NCBI GenBank assembly: GCA_036435485.1 | Contig: CM071597.1 | Span: 170,792,147 to 170,856,146, forward strand | Source of the DNA: Saposhnikovia divaricata | Taxonomy: Eukaryota; Streptophyta; Magnoliopsida; Apiales; Apiaceae | Direction: 5' to 3' | DNA length: 64,000 bases | Part shown: positions 22,118 to 34,510 of the stretch, in pieces | Numbering within the stretch: position 1 is the first letter of the stretch | Layout of the letters: each line of letters begins with the position of its first letter | Program-made: the position numbers and the translations under genes | The notes under the pieces: model-generated | Seen by the model: the letters and a program-made list of their open reading frames with translations, nothing else | Database searches by the model: none | What the model was told of the DNA's origin: nothing

Positions 22118-22585
22118 CACTAGTACAAAACTAGCCCTTTTTGGTCTTTTACGTCGCCTTTTTGGCGACGTATAGAGGGGCGTCGTATAAAGTCATCCAT
22201 CTTTTACGTTGGTCGAAAAGGCAACGTATAAAGTATCATATACGTCGCCCAAAAGGCGACGTATAAAGAACCATATACGTTAGTTCAAAAGGCGACGTAT
22301 AAAGACACATATACGTCGGTTCATAAGGCGACGTATATGAAAGGTGACAAAGCATCATATACGTCGGTTCAAAAGGCGACGTATAAAGCTATATATATAC
22401 GTCGGTTGAAAAGGCGACGTATAAAGTTAAAGAAGGCTGACGTAAAATGTAATCAGAAGGGCGACGTATTAGACCAAAAGGGCGACGTATAATGTCATAA
22501 AGCAGCCAAAAAGATCGACGTATAAGGCCAAATAGGGCGACGTATAAGACCAAAAAGGGCGACGTATATGTGTTTTGAAAAATGA
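22118..22585. repeat. Left subterminal repeats of element W
   Basis: About fifteen copies of a 20-30-bp unit with AAGGCGACGTATA or its inverse TATACGTCGG. Direct and inverted copies alternate, so the strand can fold on itself. A (TA)n tract closes the region near 22600. Confidence 0.88.
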
Positions 22586-22899
22586 CAATTTTTCCCCTAT
22601 ATATATATATATATATATAAATCAAAATTCCTGTTTACAAACCAAACAAAAGAATAAAACTTGCAATCCAAATTTCTCATCATCAATGTGACTAATTAAA
22701 TTAAAATAATTATTACATACTTGAAAAATACATCCACAATATTATAAATTTTTGATCCAAGTAACCATGTCATACATTTAAATTCAACACACTCATACAT
22801 CATGACTATCATAAATCCAAAATATAGTATCCATTTTCCGATTGCTGGAACGCATAATCCCTCTTTCCAACACCTGCAAAAATTATGTGTTTAAACTTG

Positions 22900-24336
22900 T
22901 TAGCACGAAAGTACAAATAAAATATATTGACAAGTAAAATATTCTTGAGTACATTTTTTATTTAAAAACGAAAAGATTTTTTGAAAAGAGTCGTGTACCC
23001 GATCACATATATTCACGAGTAATATAATCTGCCCAAATATCTCGAATTTCTTTAATTTGTTGGTTTGTGTATCTTTTTCCAAGACCTTGCATGCCAAAAG
23101 AATTGTTAATTTTATTTGCAAGTAATATTTGTTTCTAATATCGATCTACAATAGTATTAATTACATTTTAGATAGTTCGTACCTCTGCCCACTTAACTTT
23201 AGGAATTTTATGAGATAACATGACTATGTCATACATATATCTCATCACAAAATAACCACATTCCGTGCCTCCTTTTTTTTTAGGACACTAAAAAACAAAC
23301 TTAAACACTTAAAAATCGAGATAAAACAGAAAAAACTTTCACGACAAACAAAATACCTGAACAACCTCATGGTACCAAAGTAGGTTATTTTGATTATTTT
23401 TCCTACCACCATATTTAGTATATACTTTATATGTCCTGCATGTTATAGAGGAATAAAAATTTCAATATATAAAAAAGGTTTTGAACTCCTAATAAAGTAA
23501 ATTAATATATTTATTGTACTTTTCAAGATTTTAATTTTTTCATGGCTTATGTTTCCCAAGGAGCCTTCACATGAATGTCTCGTTTTTGATTTAGTGGATC
23601 AAACACGTATACAGCACTTTCATCAACACAAAACATAAGCAACATCCAGTGCTTACTAGCGCAATTTAAAAATGTAGGAAATTAAAATATGTACCAAGGA
23701 TACTCTTAATGGCAGTCCTAACTATCAGGTTTAATGATAAATTTAACTATGACGGTTTGTATTGTTTTGAAGTTTGAACATACTTAAAACTAAAAGTGTA
23801 GTTGTGTGTTTTCCATTAATCATAGAACTCTTAACAAGTGCTTAAGTTCTTACCTTTGAATGTACGGTGCTAGGATAAAACATTTCTCCTTGGCATCTCT
23901 CATGACCTCACACATGTATCTAGATGTATCATTTGGATGCTTAGATGCCAATGTTAATACAGATGGACATAGGAATGCAATTGAATTATCTTCCAAATAC
24001 TTGCACAATTTGTGAATGTACGTTTAATGTGATATGGATTCGACACTGTTAGTTGTTATGCAGAATAAATATATAATTATATCATATAAAAAAATGAATG
24101 AGCAAGAAATTGTAGTCTTACATGATAAAAATCTGCAAAACCGGTATATTAAGACAACTTAACCTCAAAAACTCATGAATATCTACCGGGGTGACATATA
24201 TTGGAACTTTAGCACTTTCATGAAACTTGAACAACTCCACATTTTTATCAACAGCAGTAGTCAAATCAGGAGGACTATTATCAACCAAGAAAAGTAAATT
24301 TCGGCATTTTTCACTTATTTTGTCGTCGTTGTGCAA
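22900..24336 (-). pseudogene. Ulp1-like (C48) cysteine protease domain of element W
   Basis: Exon-like blocks in order on the minus strand: IYVTPVDIHEFLRLSCLNIP (24230-24170); YIHKLCKYLEDNSIAFLCPS and EKCFILAPYIQ (24025-23860); KHWMLLMFCVDESAVYVFDP with the catalytic His and Asp (23660-23570); a YTKYGGRKNNQNN block (about 23420-23360); and ECGYFVMRYMYDIVMLSHKI with the catalytic Cys (23270-23200), ending PKVKWAEVRT. All three catalytic residues are present, which differs from the relic at 1704-2692. Some introns have non-standard borders and the short tail to 22900 is uncertain. Such proteases are commonly found in plant En/Spm and MULE proteins; they are thought to cleave SUMO-like conjugates. 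Confidence 0.82.
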
Positions 24337-24436
24337 AGATTGATTTTTCAGGTTAGGTGTTGCTGACTCTTTACTAACAACCTTGTTTATTTTCCGTTGA
24401 GCTATCTTATGGCCTTTTTTCTTCTCGGGTTCCTAA

Positions 24437-24820
24437 TTACAAACAAATTATGTTAAAACCATATTTTTCTCTAATTATTTCTCCATTCATATTAGTAGAA
24501 CAAAATATAGCATTAACTATATGAATGAATTTGAGTAGCATTAAAATTACCTGCCCCAAGATCACAAGATCCTTTGGCCACTCAACAAAGCTACCAGCTG
24601 CATTGCCTAAAGTTTCATGTTCATCACAGGGCACCGGAAGGGGGGCGAGTTGAAATTCAACTTCATCCACACATACTTTCACATTACTTGGCACAATTGG
24701 TTTGCCATGAATAAAATTTTCGCCCTCGCTATGTAATGGAAAAACTTGCCCTCTTGCTACAACAACCCTTCCTTTGTCGGGATGTTTAATACATAGACGA
24801 CACAAGGCTGGAATCTGCAT
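24437..24820 (-). pseudogene. En/Spm protein segment upstream of the Ulp1 domain
   Basis: The block reads GRVVVARGQVFP, VKVCVDEVEFQLAPLPVPCD and LGNAAGSFVEWPKDLVILGQ, a conserved domain that sits between the coiled-coil region and the Ulp1 protease in plant CACTA proteins (I believe the DUF8039 type). The equivalent in the plus-strand gene is at 57020-57330, with AVGTYISWPRDLIIE. The end after LGQ runs into an intron. Nothing is recognised in 24821-26040 except introns and a TGCAGA-rich repeat. Confidence 0.75.
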
Positions 24821-25069
24821 TGATTAGAAAAGTAAAACTGAGATAGATGATATTAATAGTAATTCCAAGTTAATTGTTGTACAGAACACATGCTCTATTC
24901 ATAAGCAACATTCAGAACACCTGGCTAACATTCATTAATTTTCAAGACATTCTTATGAGCTTCAAGTATACATAGTGCGAGGTATTTATAGTTAGGCAAA
25001 TGCAGGAAAAGTCATTAATTTTCTCCGTCCTAACTCCCAAGGTACTTCAATAAAAACAATGTAGTCATG

Positions 25070-25360
25070 TAGTGCAGAAAATAAAAAGAGCAAAAACAGA
25101 ATGAAACAACATGTTGTATGCTAAAAATAGTGCAGAGAACTAATAAAATGTTGCAGAGTGCAGACTAATAAGAATGCAAAAATAGAATTATGTAATACAG
25201 ACATTAATAATATGAACATATTGCAGAAAACAGAATCAATAATCATGCAGACTGCAGAACATAATGCAGAGCAGAATCTGCCGAATGCAACATGCAGAAA
25301 TCTGCAGAATGCTGAAATTATGCTGAATGCAGTATGCTGATATTATACAATATGCAGAAA
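25070..25360. repeat. TGCAGA-rich short repeat
   Basis: The hexamer TGCAGA or ATGCAG occurs about fifteen times in 290 bp at irregular spacing, within an apparent intron of the element W gene. It looks like an expanded simple repeat. Confidence 0.65.
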
Positions 25361-26040
25361 AACTGAAGCAAAGAACAGAAAATTTAACCTTTAAATTTAG
25401 AGTCTAGATAAATACCCTATATAGTGGTCAGAAACATTTGAAAAGTTAGGGAGCCTTTTGAAATTTAAACAGAGATTATATTCTCATTAAACAGACATTA
25501 TATGGCTCTCATTTGTGAAATTATATTCTCATTAAACTTTATGAATTATCAGAGTATACATTATTAGTAAGCTGGTTGGCTATGGGAAGTGGAATCCCTA
25601 GACCTCCAATGTGATTCTTTAAGCCTAAGATTACTACTAGTTATAAGTGCAACACTGGGTGGTAAACAGACCAAAAAGACGAAATACTCAAAAAAATTAA
25701 GAAATTATTCAATTCTGAGCTGCATGCCACCTTTTCTTTCCGAGCATATCCAGCTGCCTAAATAAGCTAAAATCCTTTTGTCATCTTTTGAAAGCCTAGA
25801 ACCAGCTTATTCTTTACAATTTATGCTTTTTTTGGCATATGCATAATTTGAAATCTTTTGCTGCTCAGAATTGGACTTCAGCACCTAAATCCAATTTTTT
25901 AGTTTCCTTCTGAGGCATTAAGGACTTGAAATGCTAATTATATACATAGTTAAGCCAATACAATTAAGACCCACTTTTAAGCATATGGTCATTAATTGCA
26001 ACACAAAAAAACTGAATTTCTGGGATTAGATTGCTTTAAA

Positions 26041-26455
26041 CTTGATCTAAGAAATTACCTTGATTTCTGGGAAATTTGCTGGCTGGTCCACCGATTGACA
26101 GCTACTTCGAACCCTTTCATTTGATGGTGTACCTTTCTCCTTATTCCCAAAATTAGCTGGAAGTGGCAAACCCAACTGCTTTTAAATGATCAAATATCCC
26201 TTGAAGCTGGACATTCATCATTTCTTGGCACTCCTCCCTCACTTTCTTGGTAATTTCTTGTTTAATTGTATCTAATTCATCCATAGAGACGACCCCACTT
26301 TGTTTGCTTCTTTCTGATCCAAACACAACCCCAATTTTTGCTCTTCCTCCAACCCCTCTAACACGTCCGCCAAGCTCCTTATTCCCAAGTGCACGACTCG
26401 GTACGTCATCGTGACCACATGGGGCCCATGTGCCATCAAAAATTTGTCCTTCCAA
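26041..26455 (-). pseudogene. TNPA-like (Transposase_24) C-terminal segment of element W
   Basis: RALGNKELGGRVRGVGGRAK matches the conserved ALGTPEHxGRVRGVG block of plant En/Spm TNPA-like proteins, followed by a coiled-coil-like stretch (EITKKVREECQEMMNVQLQG). A frameshift near 26155 leads to NKEKGTPSNERVRSSC. The counterpart in the right-hand gene lies at 56480-56760. Confidence 0.75.
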
Positions 26456-26464
26456 TTCTCCCAG

Positions 26465-27709
26465 TCCATTTATAGAATAAGTGAGTACAAGTTGATATTA
26501 AACTATACTAATAATTATCCAAAATTAAAATATGTGAACAGACACCAAATTCAATTAGGTACGTAACTATATCACCGAACTAAACCCTATATAGATATAT
26601 TCTAAAATTATGTAAATTTATCATGAGAGCCAAATTCAGTTTTTCCAATGCTTAACTTTTAAATGGCAGAATATTGACGTTGAAGACTCTTTAAGCTTGG
26701 GACAGATTTTGTCCAAAAACGATTCATTTTAACTCGCTTTTCTGATTTAGGTAACTACCTTAGGTTCTATGATGGTATAAAGCATTATTATCCAAACATA
26801 AAAATCATATCCAACTGTGATGGTTCTTCTCAGAAATTGGATCACCCTGCTGATATATATGAAAATGGTACAAGGTCTACACATTCATAAAATGCGTATG
26901 CAATTCGGCGACGAACGTTATTTTGGTCAATGCACGGAAGAAAAATGATATACAGGGCTTTGACCCGCTTATTAACATTAGGAATGTCCTACAAAAATAA
27001 TTTAATGAACATTACTATGATCTATTAAATTCAAATATAATATCACATATTTAAAAATATATGGACACTGAATTACTGAAATAAAACGCATCTTGTTGTT
27101 TGTAAAGTACCAAGTCACAAATATTTTAATTTACATGGTTATATTAATTTTGATAGAAATATAAGATTCCACTTAAAGACAGATTTCTACTTCTTATTTT
27201 TTTTGTTATATTTTGGACAGGTGTATTTTGGGTTTCCACACTAAGTTACTAACTGTGGAATTTATAACTATTAATCCTCTTACCTAGCTAAATTAAATCC
27301 TATTATATTGTTGACGATAATTAAGAAAATATTAGATGTTTTTTACTAAAAGTTGAACGATATACAAAAAGAAGAAGAAGAAGAAGAAGTTTAGGCACTA
27401 GTCAGTAGTCAGGAATAATACGAGGGTAAGAGGGAGAAAATTTTAATGGTGAGGAAGAGTGTGTTCGTGTTTTAAATCATGTTATCCATGATATTCTCCC
27501 TGCCCATTTATAGAATAAGTGAGTACAGGTTGATATTAAACTATACTAATAATTATCCAAAATTAAATATGAGAACAGACACCAAATTCAATTAGGTACG
27601 TAACTATATCACCCAACTAAACCCTATATAGAGATATTCTAAAATTAGGTAAATTTATCATGAGAGCCAAATTCATGAGAGCCAAATTCAGTTTGTCCAA
27701 TGCTTAAAT
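26465..27709. repeat. Pair of ~195-bp direct repeats flanking ~850 bp
   Basis: 26465-26655 and 27503-27709 match closely, from CCATTTATAGAATAAGTGAG to CCAATGCTTAA. The second copy has a local 15-bp duplication (ATGAGAGCCAAATTC). The spacing DNA (26656-27502) holds no gene I recognise; it has a (GAA)n run near 27371. Confidence 0.8.
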
Positions 27710-27869
27710 TATTACAATCACAGCATGGACATAAGACCATCTGTTCTTTCCCCTCTTCCTTCTTCTTCTTTTCCATGTATAACATCGCACAAGTAATGAA
27801 TTCTTGAACACCATCAATATACTCGGTCGTTGCACGTGAAATCTTGTACATCCATGTATGCCGATCCAT
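27645..27869 (-). pseudogene. Transposase-associated domain of element W
   Basis: The start, MDRHTWMYKISRATTEYIDG then VQEFITCAMLY, and the motif CPCCDCNN match the N-terminal transposase-associated domain of CACTA transposases. The downstream TNP2, DUF4218 and DUF4216 regions are missing, so this element lost its main transposase. It overlaps the second direct repeat. Confidence 0.8.
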
Positions 27870-28408
27870 GATGTATTACTACAACAATTCAATAGTAGAT
27901 TTAAATTATATAATCATTGATATTTAATAATGTCCCATTTAATGGTCAGAATACTATTTATTATGCACTAATGTTTTTTCTCTAAAAGATTCACTATCCT
28001 CTATTCTTTAACTATCTACTCTTTAACTAAGGGTCTGGTCTACCATTCAAAAATGAGAACAAAAATGATACGGAATTTTAAGGACCACTTAATTAAAAGG
28101 ATCTAAATTACTAATTCAAATATCCATTTTGGGTCTAGTTTGCATGATAGGATATCCATTTATTTTATTCCAAATTTTGAGATTCAATTTAACGACTCTT
28201 CTTTCGTAATATTATTGATTGTGCCCAAACAACCTATGCTTGTTATTTGAACTTTTAGCCTTTTAGGTCAGCTAGATGAATTGTTTAAATCTTTATTACA
28301 GAGTTAAAATCATATTATGGTTCTTGTGTGCGGTGTTGTAAATTTTTGTTCATATTGCTGTCTAATATTATTGTTTTCAATTCTGGTTTTGACTTTTACT
28401 CAATACAG

Positions 28409-28632
28409 ATGCCTACTTCAGAAAGATCGGATTGGAACGATCAGATGCTCTTTCAAAAGATCTAGAATGGATGAGTCAATAGGATATTGTGATTCCTCAA
28501 CCAAGCAGCCCTGACTTACATATGTCAAGTACCTAGGGGAACTTGCAGAGACAAGTCCAGGATTGTTTATTAGCCATTTTTACAACATATATATACTTCT
28601 CACACATAGCTGGTGGTCAAGTTATAGCAAAA
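28409..28632 (+). pseudogene. Captured fragment of a heme oxygenase gene (HO2/HY1-like)
   Basis: After a CAATACAG acceptor, the frame reads AYFRKIGLERSDALSKDLEW, a stop, then DIVIPQPSSP. Missing one base, it continues LTYVKYLGELAETSPGLFIS and HFYNIYIYFSHIAGGQVIAK. These match plant heme oxygenase in order; FYNIYFSHIAGGQ is close to the HO2-type signature. The conserved Gly-rich heme-pocket helix (GG) is present, while the proximal His region upstream is absent. One stop, one frameshift and a 6-base insertion show decay. It lies on the strand opposite to the transposon genes inside element W, so capture is the best explanation. Confidence 0.8.
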
Positions 28633-29475
28633 TAGGTTTACTCTACTTGCAGTCCGTCTTATCCTTTAATTTGAGATTTAATGCATAACTTCTGTTTAGG
28701 AAATAAAGTATAAGATGTTTCATCAGAGAAGAAAAATCCAAGTTAAGCAACGCATATTCAAACACCCAACTCCTAAAAATCAAAACTTTACAACTTTAAA
28801 CCCCTAAAAATCAAAACTTTATAACCTTAATTACGATTCCCCAGATCAAGGAACCTAAATTTACCCAAATTGAGCACTAAAAATTCACTCAGTAACTTAA
28901 AAACCCACAAATTCAACCCCTTTTACAAAAATTTAAAGTAACCACTGAATCCTAAAGAAGAAACACAATATACAATATTATATGTCTACACCCCGACAAG
29001 GATCCAACAATGTACATAAACACCAATCAATTTGAATCTAAACAAAGACCTGGACACACAAACCCACATTATTATATACACAAACACACTTGCTAAACAC
29101 TGAACTCTAAATCATAAACTCCTGTCAACCAATGGCTTCCATAAATACATCCAAATACATATATTTGTATAGATTTATGTATTAGCAGAGAGAGGGGGGG
29201 GGAGAGAGAGAGAGAGAGGCAGTACCAATGACAAGCAGAGATTCGATGACAAGCAGAGATTCACGAGTTTGGAGACACGATTAGGACGGAGCTGAGTTAG
29301 GAGAGAAAATTCCCGAGTTTGGAGAGAAATTCGAACCCAAATTAGCAAATTCACGAGCCCAATTAAGAAACAGTACAGTCGAGAAAATAGGTTTTTAGTT
29401 GAGAGTGTAGTTGTGTGATTTGGGAGAACAGAGTAATACTCGTAGTTGACCCATTCTAACTACTCAGATAATATA
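28633..29475. other. Non-coding flank within element W
   Basis: A run of A-rich sequence with (AG)n at about 29190-29218 and repeated GACAAGCAGAGATTC units. On the minus strand it looks like a 5' leader of the element W gene. No coding sequence recognised. Confidence 0.45.
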
Positions 29476-29480
29476 TTTTT

Positions 29481-29700
29481 TGTTAAAAATACATAATATA
29501 TTATAGATAAAACATATTTGAAAGAGAACATTGTATTATATTTGAGAGAGTTGAGTATACAAGTAAGAATTTGGTGGCTTTTATATAGGCTATCTATAAG
29601 TGAGTTACAAGGAATCAAAAGGCCAAATGACATAGGTTATAGGAGCTAGAAAGTCAAGAGACCCTCTTCTAGAAAATACTTGGACATTCATATTACAACA
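29481..29700 (-). repeat. 3' LTR of Copia-2
   Basis: 220 bp, nearly identical to 35507-35726. A TATATAGG-like element lies in both copies and may serve as the TATA box. Confidence 0.95.
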
Positions 29701-29816
29701 CTCCCCCTTGGATGTCCAATTTTCAATAATCGTGCCTCGTTAAAACCTTTCTAGGAAAAAACCCTTTGGGAAAAAAATCCTAGTAAAGGAAAAAGAGTAC
29801 ATCGATTTTGAAAAAT

Positions 29817-31601
29817 TTATTTGAGGTCTCTGAGCCGACGCATCCCGATCTTGTGTACCAATTTTTCATAAGTTGTTGGCGGCAATGACTTTGTGAGTAG
29901 ATCTGCAAGATTGTCACTTGAACGAATCTGTTGAACTTCAATCTCTCCATTTTCTTGAAGATCATGTGTGAAGAAAAATTTTGGTGATATGTGCTTAGTT
30001 TTGTCACCCTTGATATAGCCTTCCTTTAATTGTTGAATGCATGCAGTATTATCTTCAAACATTATTGTTGGGACTGTCCTATCATGATACATGCCACATG
30101 ACTCCCGAATGTGCTGGATTATTGGCCTTAACCAGACACATTCTCGGCTAGCTTCATGAATTGCAAGAATTTCTGCATGATTAGAAGAAGTAGCAGCCAA
30201 GGATTGTTTCACTGAGCGCCATGAGATGGCCGTATCTCCATAAGTAAACAAATAGCCTGTTTGTGATCGAGCTTTGTCTGGATCAGATAAATAACCTGCA
30301 TCTGCATATCCAGTTAAAACTGCTTTGGATTTGTTAGAATAAAATAAGCCCATATCAGTTGTACCTCGAAGATACCGAAAAATATGTTTTACTCCAGACC
30401 AATGTCTTTGAGTAGGAGCAGAACTATGTCTTGCTAATAAATTTACTGAAAATGCTATATCGGGTCTTGTATTATTAGCAAGATACATCAATGCACCGAT
30501 AGCACTAAGATAAGGTACTTCAGGACCAAGAATTTCTTCATTTTTCTCTCTAGGTCGAAAGATATCCTTCTCTTTATCTAGTGATCGAACAACCATTGGA
30601 GAACTAAATGGATGTGATTTATCCATGTAAAAACGTTTTAAGACTTTCTCTGTATATGCTGACTGATGTACAAAAACTCCATCTCGTAGATGCTCTATTT
30701 GTAGCCCAAGGCAAATCTTCGTTTTCCCAAGATCTTTCATTTCAAACTCTGGCTTGAGATAACCCACTGTTTTCTGAAGCTCTTCAGGAGTTCCAATAAT
30801 ATTTATGTCATCAACATACACAACAACTATAGCAAATGAAGATCTTGTTTTCTTTATAAAAACACATGGACAAATAGGGTCATTCTTGTATTGTTCCCTT
30901 AATAAATATTCACTTAATCTTTTATACCACATTCGACCAGACTGTTTTAATCCATATATGGATCTTTGCAATTTAATCGAATAGAGATGGCGAGAATGTG
31001 ATCTAAATGCTTCAGGCATTTGAAATCCTTCAGGGATCCTCATATATATATCTTTCTCAAGGGAACCATACAAATATGCTGTTACGACATCCATCAATCG
31101 CATTTCTAAATTTTCAATGACCGATAGGCTAATAAGATAACGAAAAGTTGTAGCATCCATCACAAGGGAATAAGTTTCCTCATAATCAATGCCTGGTCTT
31201 TGTGAAAAACCTTGAGCAACCAAACGTGCTTTGTATCTTACAACTTCATTTTTATCATTTCTTTTCCTTACAAATACCCATTTGTAACCTACTGGTTTAG
31301 TCCCTTCAGGGGTTTGGACTATAGGTCCAAAAACATTATGCTTATTAAGTGAGCTCAATTCTTTTTCAATTGCTTCTTTCCATTGTGGCCAATCCTTTTT
31401 ACGTCGACATTCATCGATAGATTTTGGTTCAGGATCTTCAGGATCCATCATTATATCAAGCGCTACATTATACGTGAAATATTCGTCAATGGCAGTATCA
31501 TTTCGGTTCCATCTTTTTCCCGTGATAACATAATTTATCGAGATCTCTTCAATGTTGACATTTGCAGGTACCTGTTCCTCTTCAGGAGTATCGTCTATCA
31601 T
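29817..31601 (-). pseudogene. Copia-2 pol, reverse transcriptase-RNase H part
   Basis: 594 residues are open from the first Met; the frame itself continues upstream to the frameshift. RT blocks include YKARLVAQGFSQRPG, MDVVTAYLYGSL (first catalytic Asp), YGLKQSGRMWY and VVYVDDINIIG near residue 262. RNase H has YADAGYLSDPDKARSQTGY, SSNHAEILAIHEASRE and EDNTACIQQLKEG. Apart from the upstream frameshift, no stop interrupts it, in keeping with a young insertion. Confidence 0.92.
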
Positions 31602-31645
31602 ATCACGGGTCTCTTCTGAAGTCTCTTCTGGAGATTTTATTTCCT

Positions 31646-33370
31646 CTACTTGGGCATCTTGATTGTTTGCACCTTTTCTTTTTCGAGGATTTTATCTTTA
31701 GAACCAATTGGTCTACCCCTCTTTAAGCGAGGTTTTGACTCATTTGCCTTGACGATTTGTCCTTCAGGGACTTGTGTTTTTGCAGGAGCATTTACAGCTG
31801 GAATATGTGACCTTGTTACTCTATTGATGTCGGTAAATGCATCAGGCAGCTGATTTGCTATACCTTGTAGATGAATTATTCTTTGTACTTCTAAGTCACA
31901 CTGACTTGTACGAGGATCAAAATTATTCAATGAAGATGCATTCCATGAAATTTCTCTTTCCAGCTGTTTATTTTCTCCCCCTGATTTTAGGAATATTTTA
32001 TTTTCTCCCCCTAATTTTGGGAAAATATTTTCATCAAAATGACAGTCTACAAACCTTGCAGTGAATAGATCGCCTGTCACTGGTTCTAGATATTTAATTA
32101 TTGACGGGGATTCAAAACCAACATATATTCCTAATTTCCTTTGGGGACCCATCTTTGCACGTTGTGGCGGAGCAATTGGGACATATACCGCACACCCAAA
32201 GGTTCTCAAATGAGAAATATCAGGTTCTCTTCCAGAGACCAATTGTAAGGGAGAAAATTTGTGATAACTTGTAGGTCTGATGCGTACAAGTGCCGCTGCA
32301 TGTAAAATAGCATGCCCCCAAACTGTAAGAGGGAGATTTGTTTTCATAATCAATGGTCTAGCAATTAGTTGGAGTCGTTTAATAAATGATTCTGCTAGAC
32401 CATTTTGTGTATGAACATGAGCTACAGGATGTTCAACACGTATACCAATTGATGCACAGAACTCATTAAAAGCTTTTGATGTGAATTCTCCAGCGTTATC
32501 TAACCGGATTGTTCCAATATTATAATCCGGAAATTGTGCTCTTAATCGTATTATTTGCGCAAGTAATCTCGCAAATGCCAAATTTCGAGATGATAATAAG
32601 CATACATGTGACCATCTTGTCGATGCATCGATCAATACCATAAAATATTTAAATGGTCCACATGATGGGTGAATGGGCCCACATATATCACCCTGTATTC
32701 TTTCCAAAAATTTGGGAGATTCTATGCCAACTTTTGTTATAGAGGGCTTGATAATTAATTTTCCTTGAGAGCAAGCAGCACAAGAGAATTCATTAAATTG
32801 AAAAATCTTCTGGTTTTTCAATTGATGCCCATGTGAATTCTCAATTATTTTTCGCATCATAATTGATCCAGGATGTCCCAACCGGTCATGCCAAATAATA
32901 AAATTACTTTTGTCAGTAAACTTCTGGTTTACTGTGGCATTAACCTCAACATTTCTAATATTAGTATAGTATAATCCAGAAGCAAAAGCTGATAGTGTTT
33001 CTTTAACACATTTGTTACCCGAAACAATACTTGTGATGTGAAGGAATTCTTTGTTCTCTCTATTCATTGTTTCAATATGATATCCATTTCTACGGATATC
33101 CTTAAAACTCAATAGATTTCTCTGTGACTTTGGAGAGAACAATGCATCATCTACAATAAATTTTGTTCCTTCGGGTAATAATATAATAGCTCTTCCGGAG
33201 CCTTCAATCAATTTTATACTACCAGAAATCGTGCACACATTGCCTTCATGTTTGTTTAAGGAGGTGAAGTATTTTTCATTTTTAAGAATACTGTGAGTAG
33301 TTGCGCTATCTACAAGGCAAATGTCTTCCTCTTTTGTTATATATCCAATGCGAGAATAAGAAACATCCAT
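31646..33370 (-). pseudogene. Copia-2 pol, protease-integrase part
   Basis: The frame begins near MDVSYSRIGYITKEEDICLV with the protease active site DSATTHS (about residue 21). The integrase zinc region HDRLGHPG...CAACSQGKL and the catalytic core follow, with Asp in QGDICGPI, Asp in RLDNAGEF and the Glu expected further on. It ends in the GRPIGSKDK region, where a 1-base frameshift near 31695 shifts the remaining pol into another frame. Confidence 0.9.
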
Positions 33371-33487
33371 ATTGCTTCAATAATAGATAAACATATGATT
33401 AGCAATAATTGAAATCATCATAAAGACATATAATCACATATAATCATAATGAGTCTCATTAAGCGACAAGTAGGATAAACAAGTTTA

Positions 33488-34510
33488 TTAATTATCATTT
33501 GGAGTAGTGCCATCAGGAGTCTCATAGAAATCTGCCGTATCCAAATAAGTCATTTTAAGGAGATTGTCTGCATGATCTTTATCTGCAGCCACCAAATTTG
33601 TTTCAACATTCTTTCCTTTATCCTTCAGGGATGCTTGATAAAGATCAACCAAGTGTTTTGGCGTATGACAGGTACGCGACCAGTGTCCTTTCATTCCGCA
33701 TCGGTAACATGCACTCTCAATTGTCCCTTTTCTTTTCTCCTTGTCAATATTTTTCTCCAACTTCTGGTTGGGATTTGGCTTGAAAAAGGGGTGTTTCTGG
33801 ATTTGAGCTCCACGACCTCGTATTCCATGTCCACAACCACGTCCACGTCCACGATTACCACTTCGTCCACGCCCACCACCTCGTCCACGCCCATGATTGT
33901 ATATTGCCGCATTCGCTTCAGGGAGAGGGCTAGATCCAGTTGGGCGAGACTCATGATTCTTCATCAAAAGCTTATTATTTTGTTCAGCAACAAGAAGACA
34001 AGAAATCAAATCAGAATATTTTGTAAAACCTTTTTCACGATATTGTTGCTGGAGGAGTACATCTGAGGCATGAAAAGTTGAGTAAGTTTTTTCTAACATA
34101 TCCGCATCAGTGATATTTTCTCCGCATAGTTTTAATTGAGATGTTATTTTGAAAAGTGCGGAGTTGTATTCACTAACGGTTTTAAAATCTTGTAGCCTCA
34201 AATGCATCCAATCATAACGAGCTTTTGGAAGAATCACGGTTTTTTGGTGATCATATCGATCTTTTAAATTTTTCCATAATTCGAGTGGATCTTTCACAAT
34301 AAGATATTCACTTTTAAGTGCTTCATGAAGGTGGCGGCGGAGAAAAATCATAGCTTTTGCGCGGTTTGACTCGGATTCTTTATTTCCCTCTTTAATCGTA
34401 TTTCCAAGATCTTGTGCAGCCAAATGAATTTCGATATCCAGTATCCAAGACAAGTAATTCTTTCCCGTAATATCAAGAGCCTCAAATTCAAGTTTTGTAA
34501 AATTCGACAT
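33488..34510 (-). CDS. Copia-2 Gag
   Basis: A 340-residue open frame starts MSNFTKLEFEALDITGKNYL, the usual start of one widespread plant copia Gag family. It has the retrotransposon Gag core (residues about 30-190), a Gly/Arg-rich stretch (about 205-240), and a CCHC zinc knuckle, CYRCGMKGHWSRTC, near residue 270. The Gag shell packages element RNA. It stops before pol; a gap of about 117 bp with stops separates the two, so pol would need its own start, readthrough or splicing. The frame is intact. Confidence 0.92.
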   Translation of the reverse strand: MSNFTKLEFEALDITGKNYLSWILDIEIHLAAQDLGNTIKEGNKESESNRAKAMIFLRRHLHEALKSEYLIVKDPLELWKNLKDRYDHQKTVILPKARYDWMHLRLQDFKTVSEYNSALFKITSQLKLCGENITDADMLEKTYSTFHASDVLLQQQYREKGFTKYSDLISCLLVAEQNNKLLMKNHESRPTGSSPLPEANAAIYNHGRGRGGGRGRSGNRGRGRGCGHGIRGRGAQIQKHPFFKPNPNQKLEKNIDKEKRKGTIESACYRCGMKGHWSRTCHTPKHLVDLYQASLKDKGKNVETNLVAADKDHADNLLKMTYLDTADFYETPDGTTPNDN

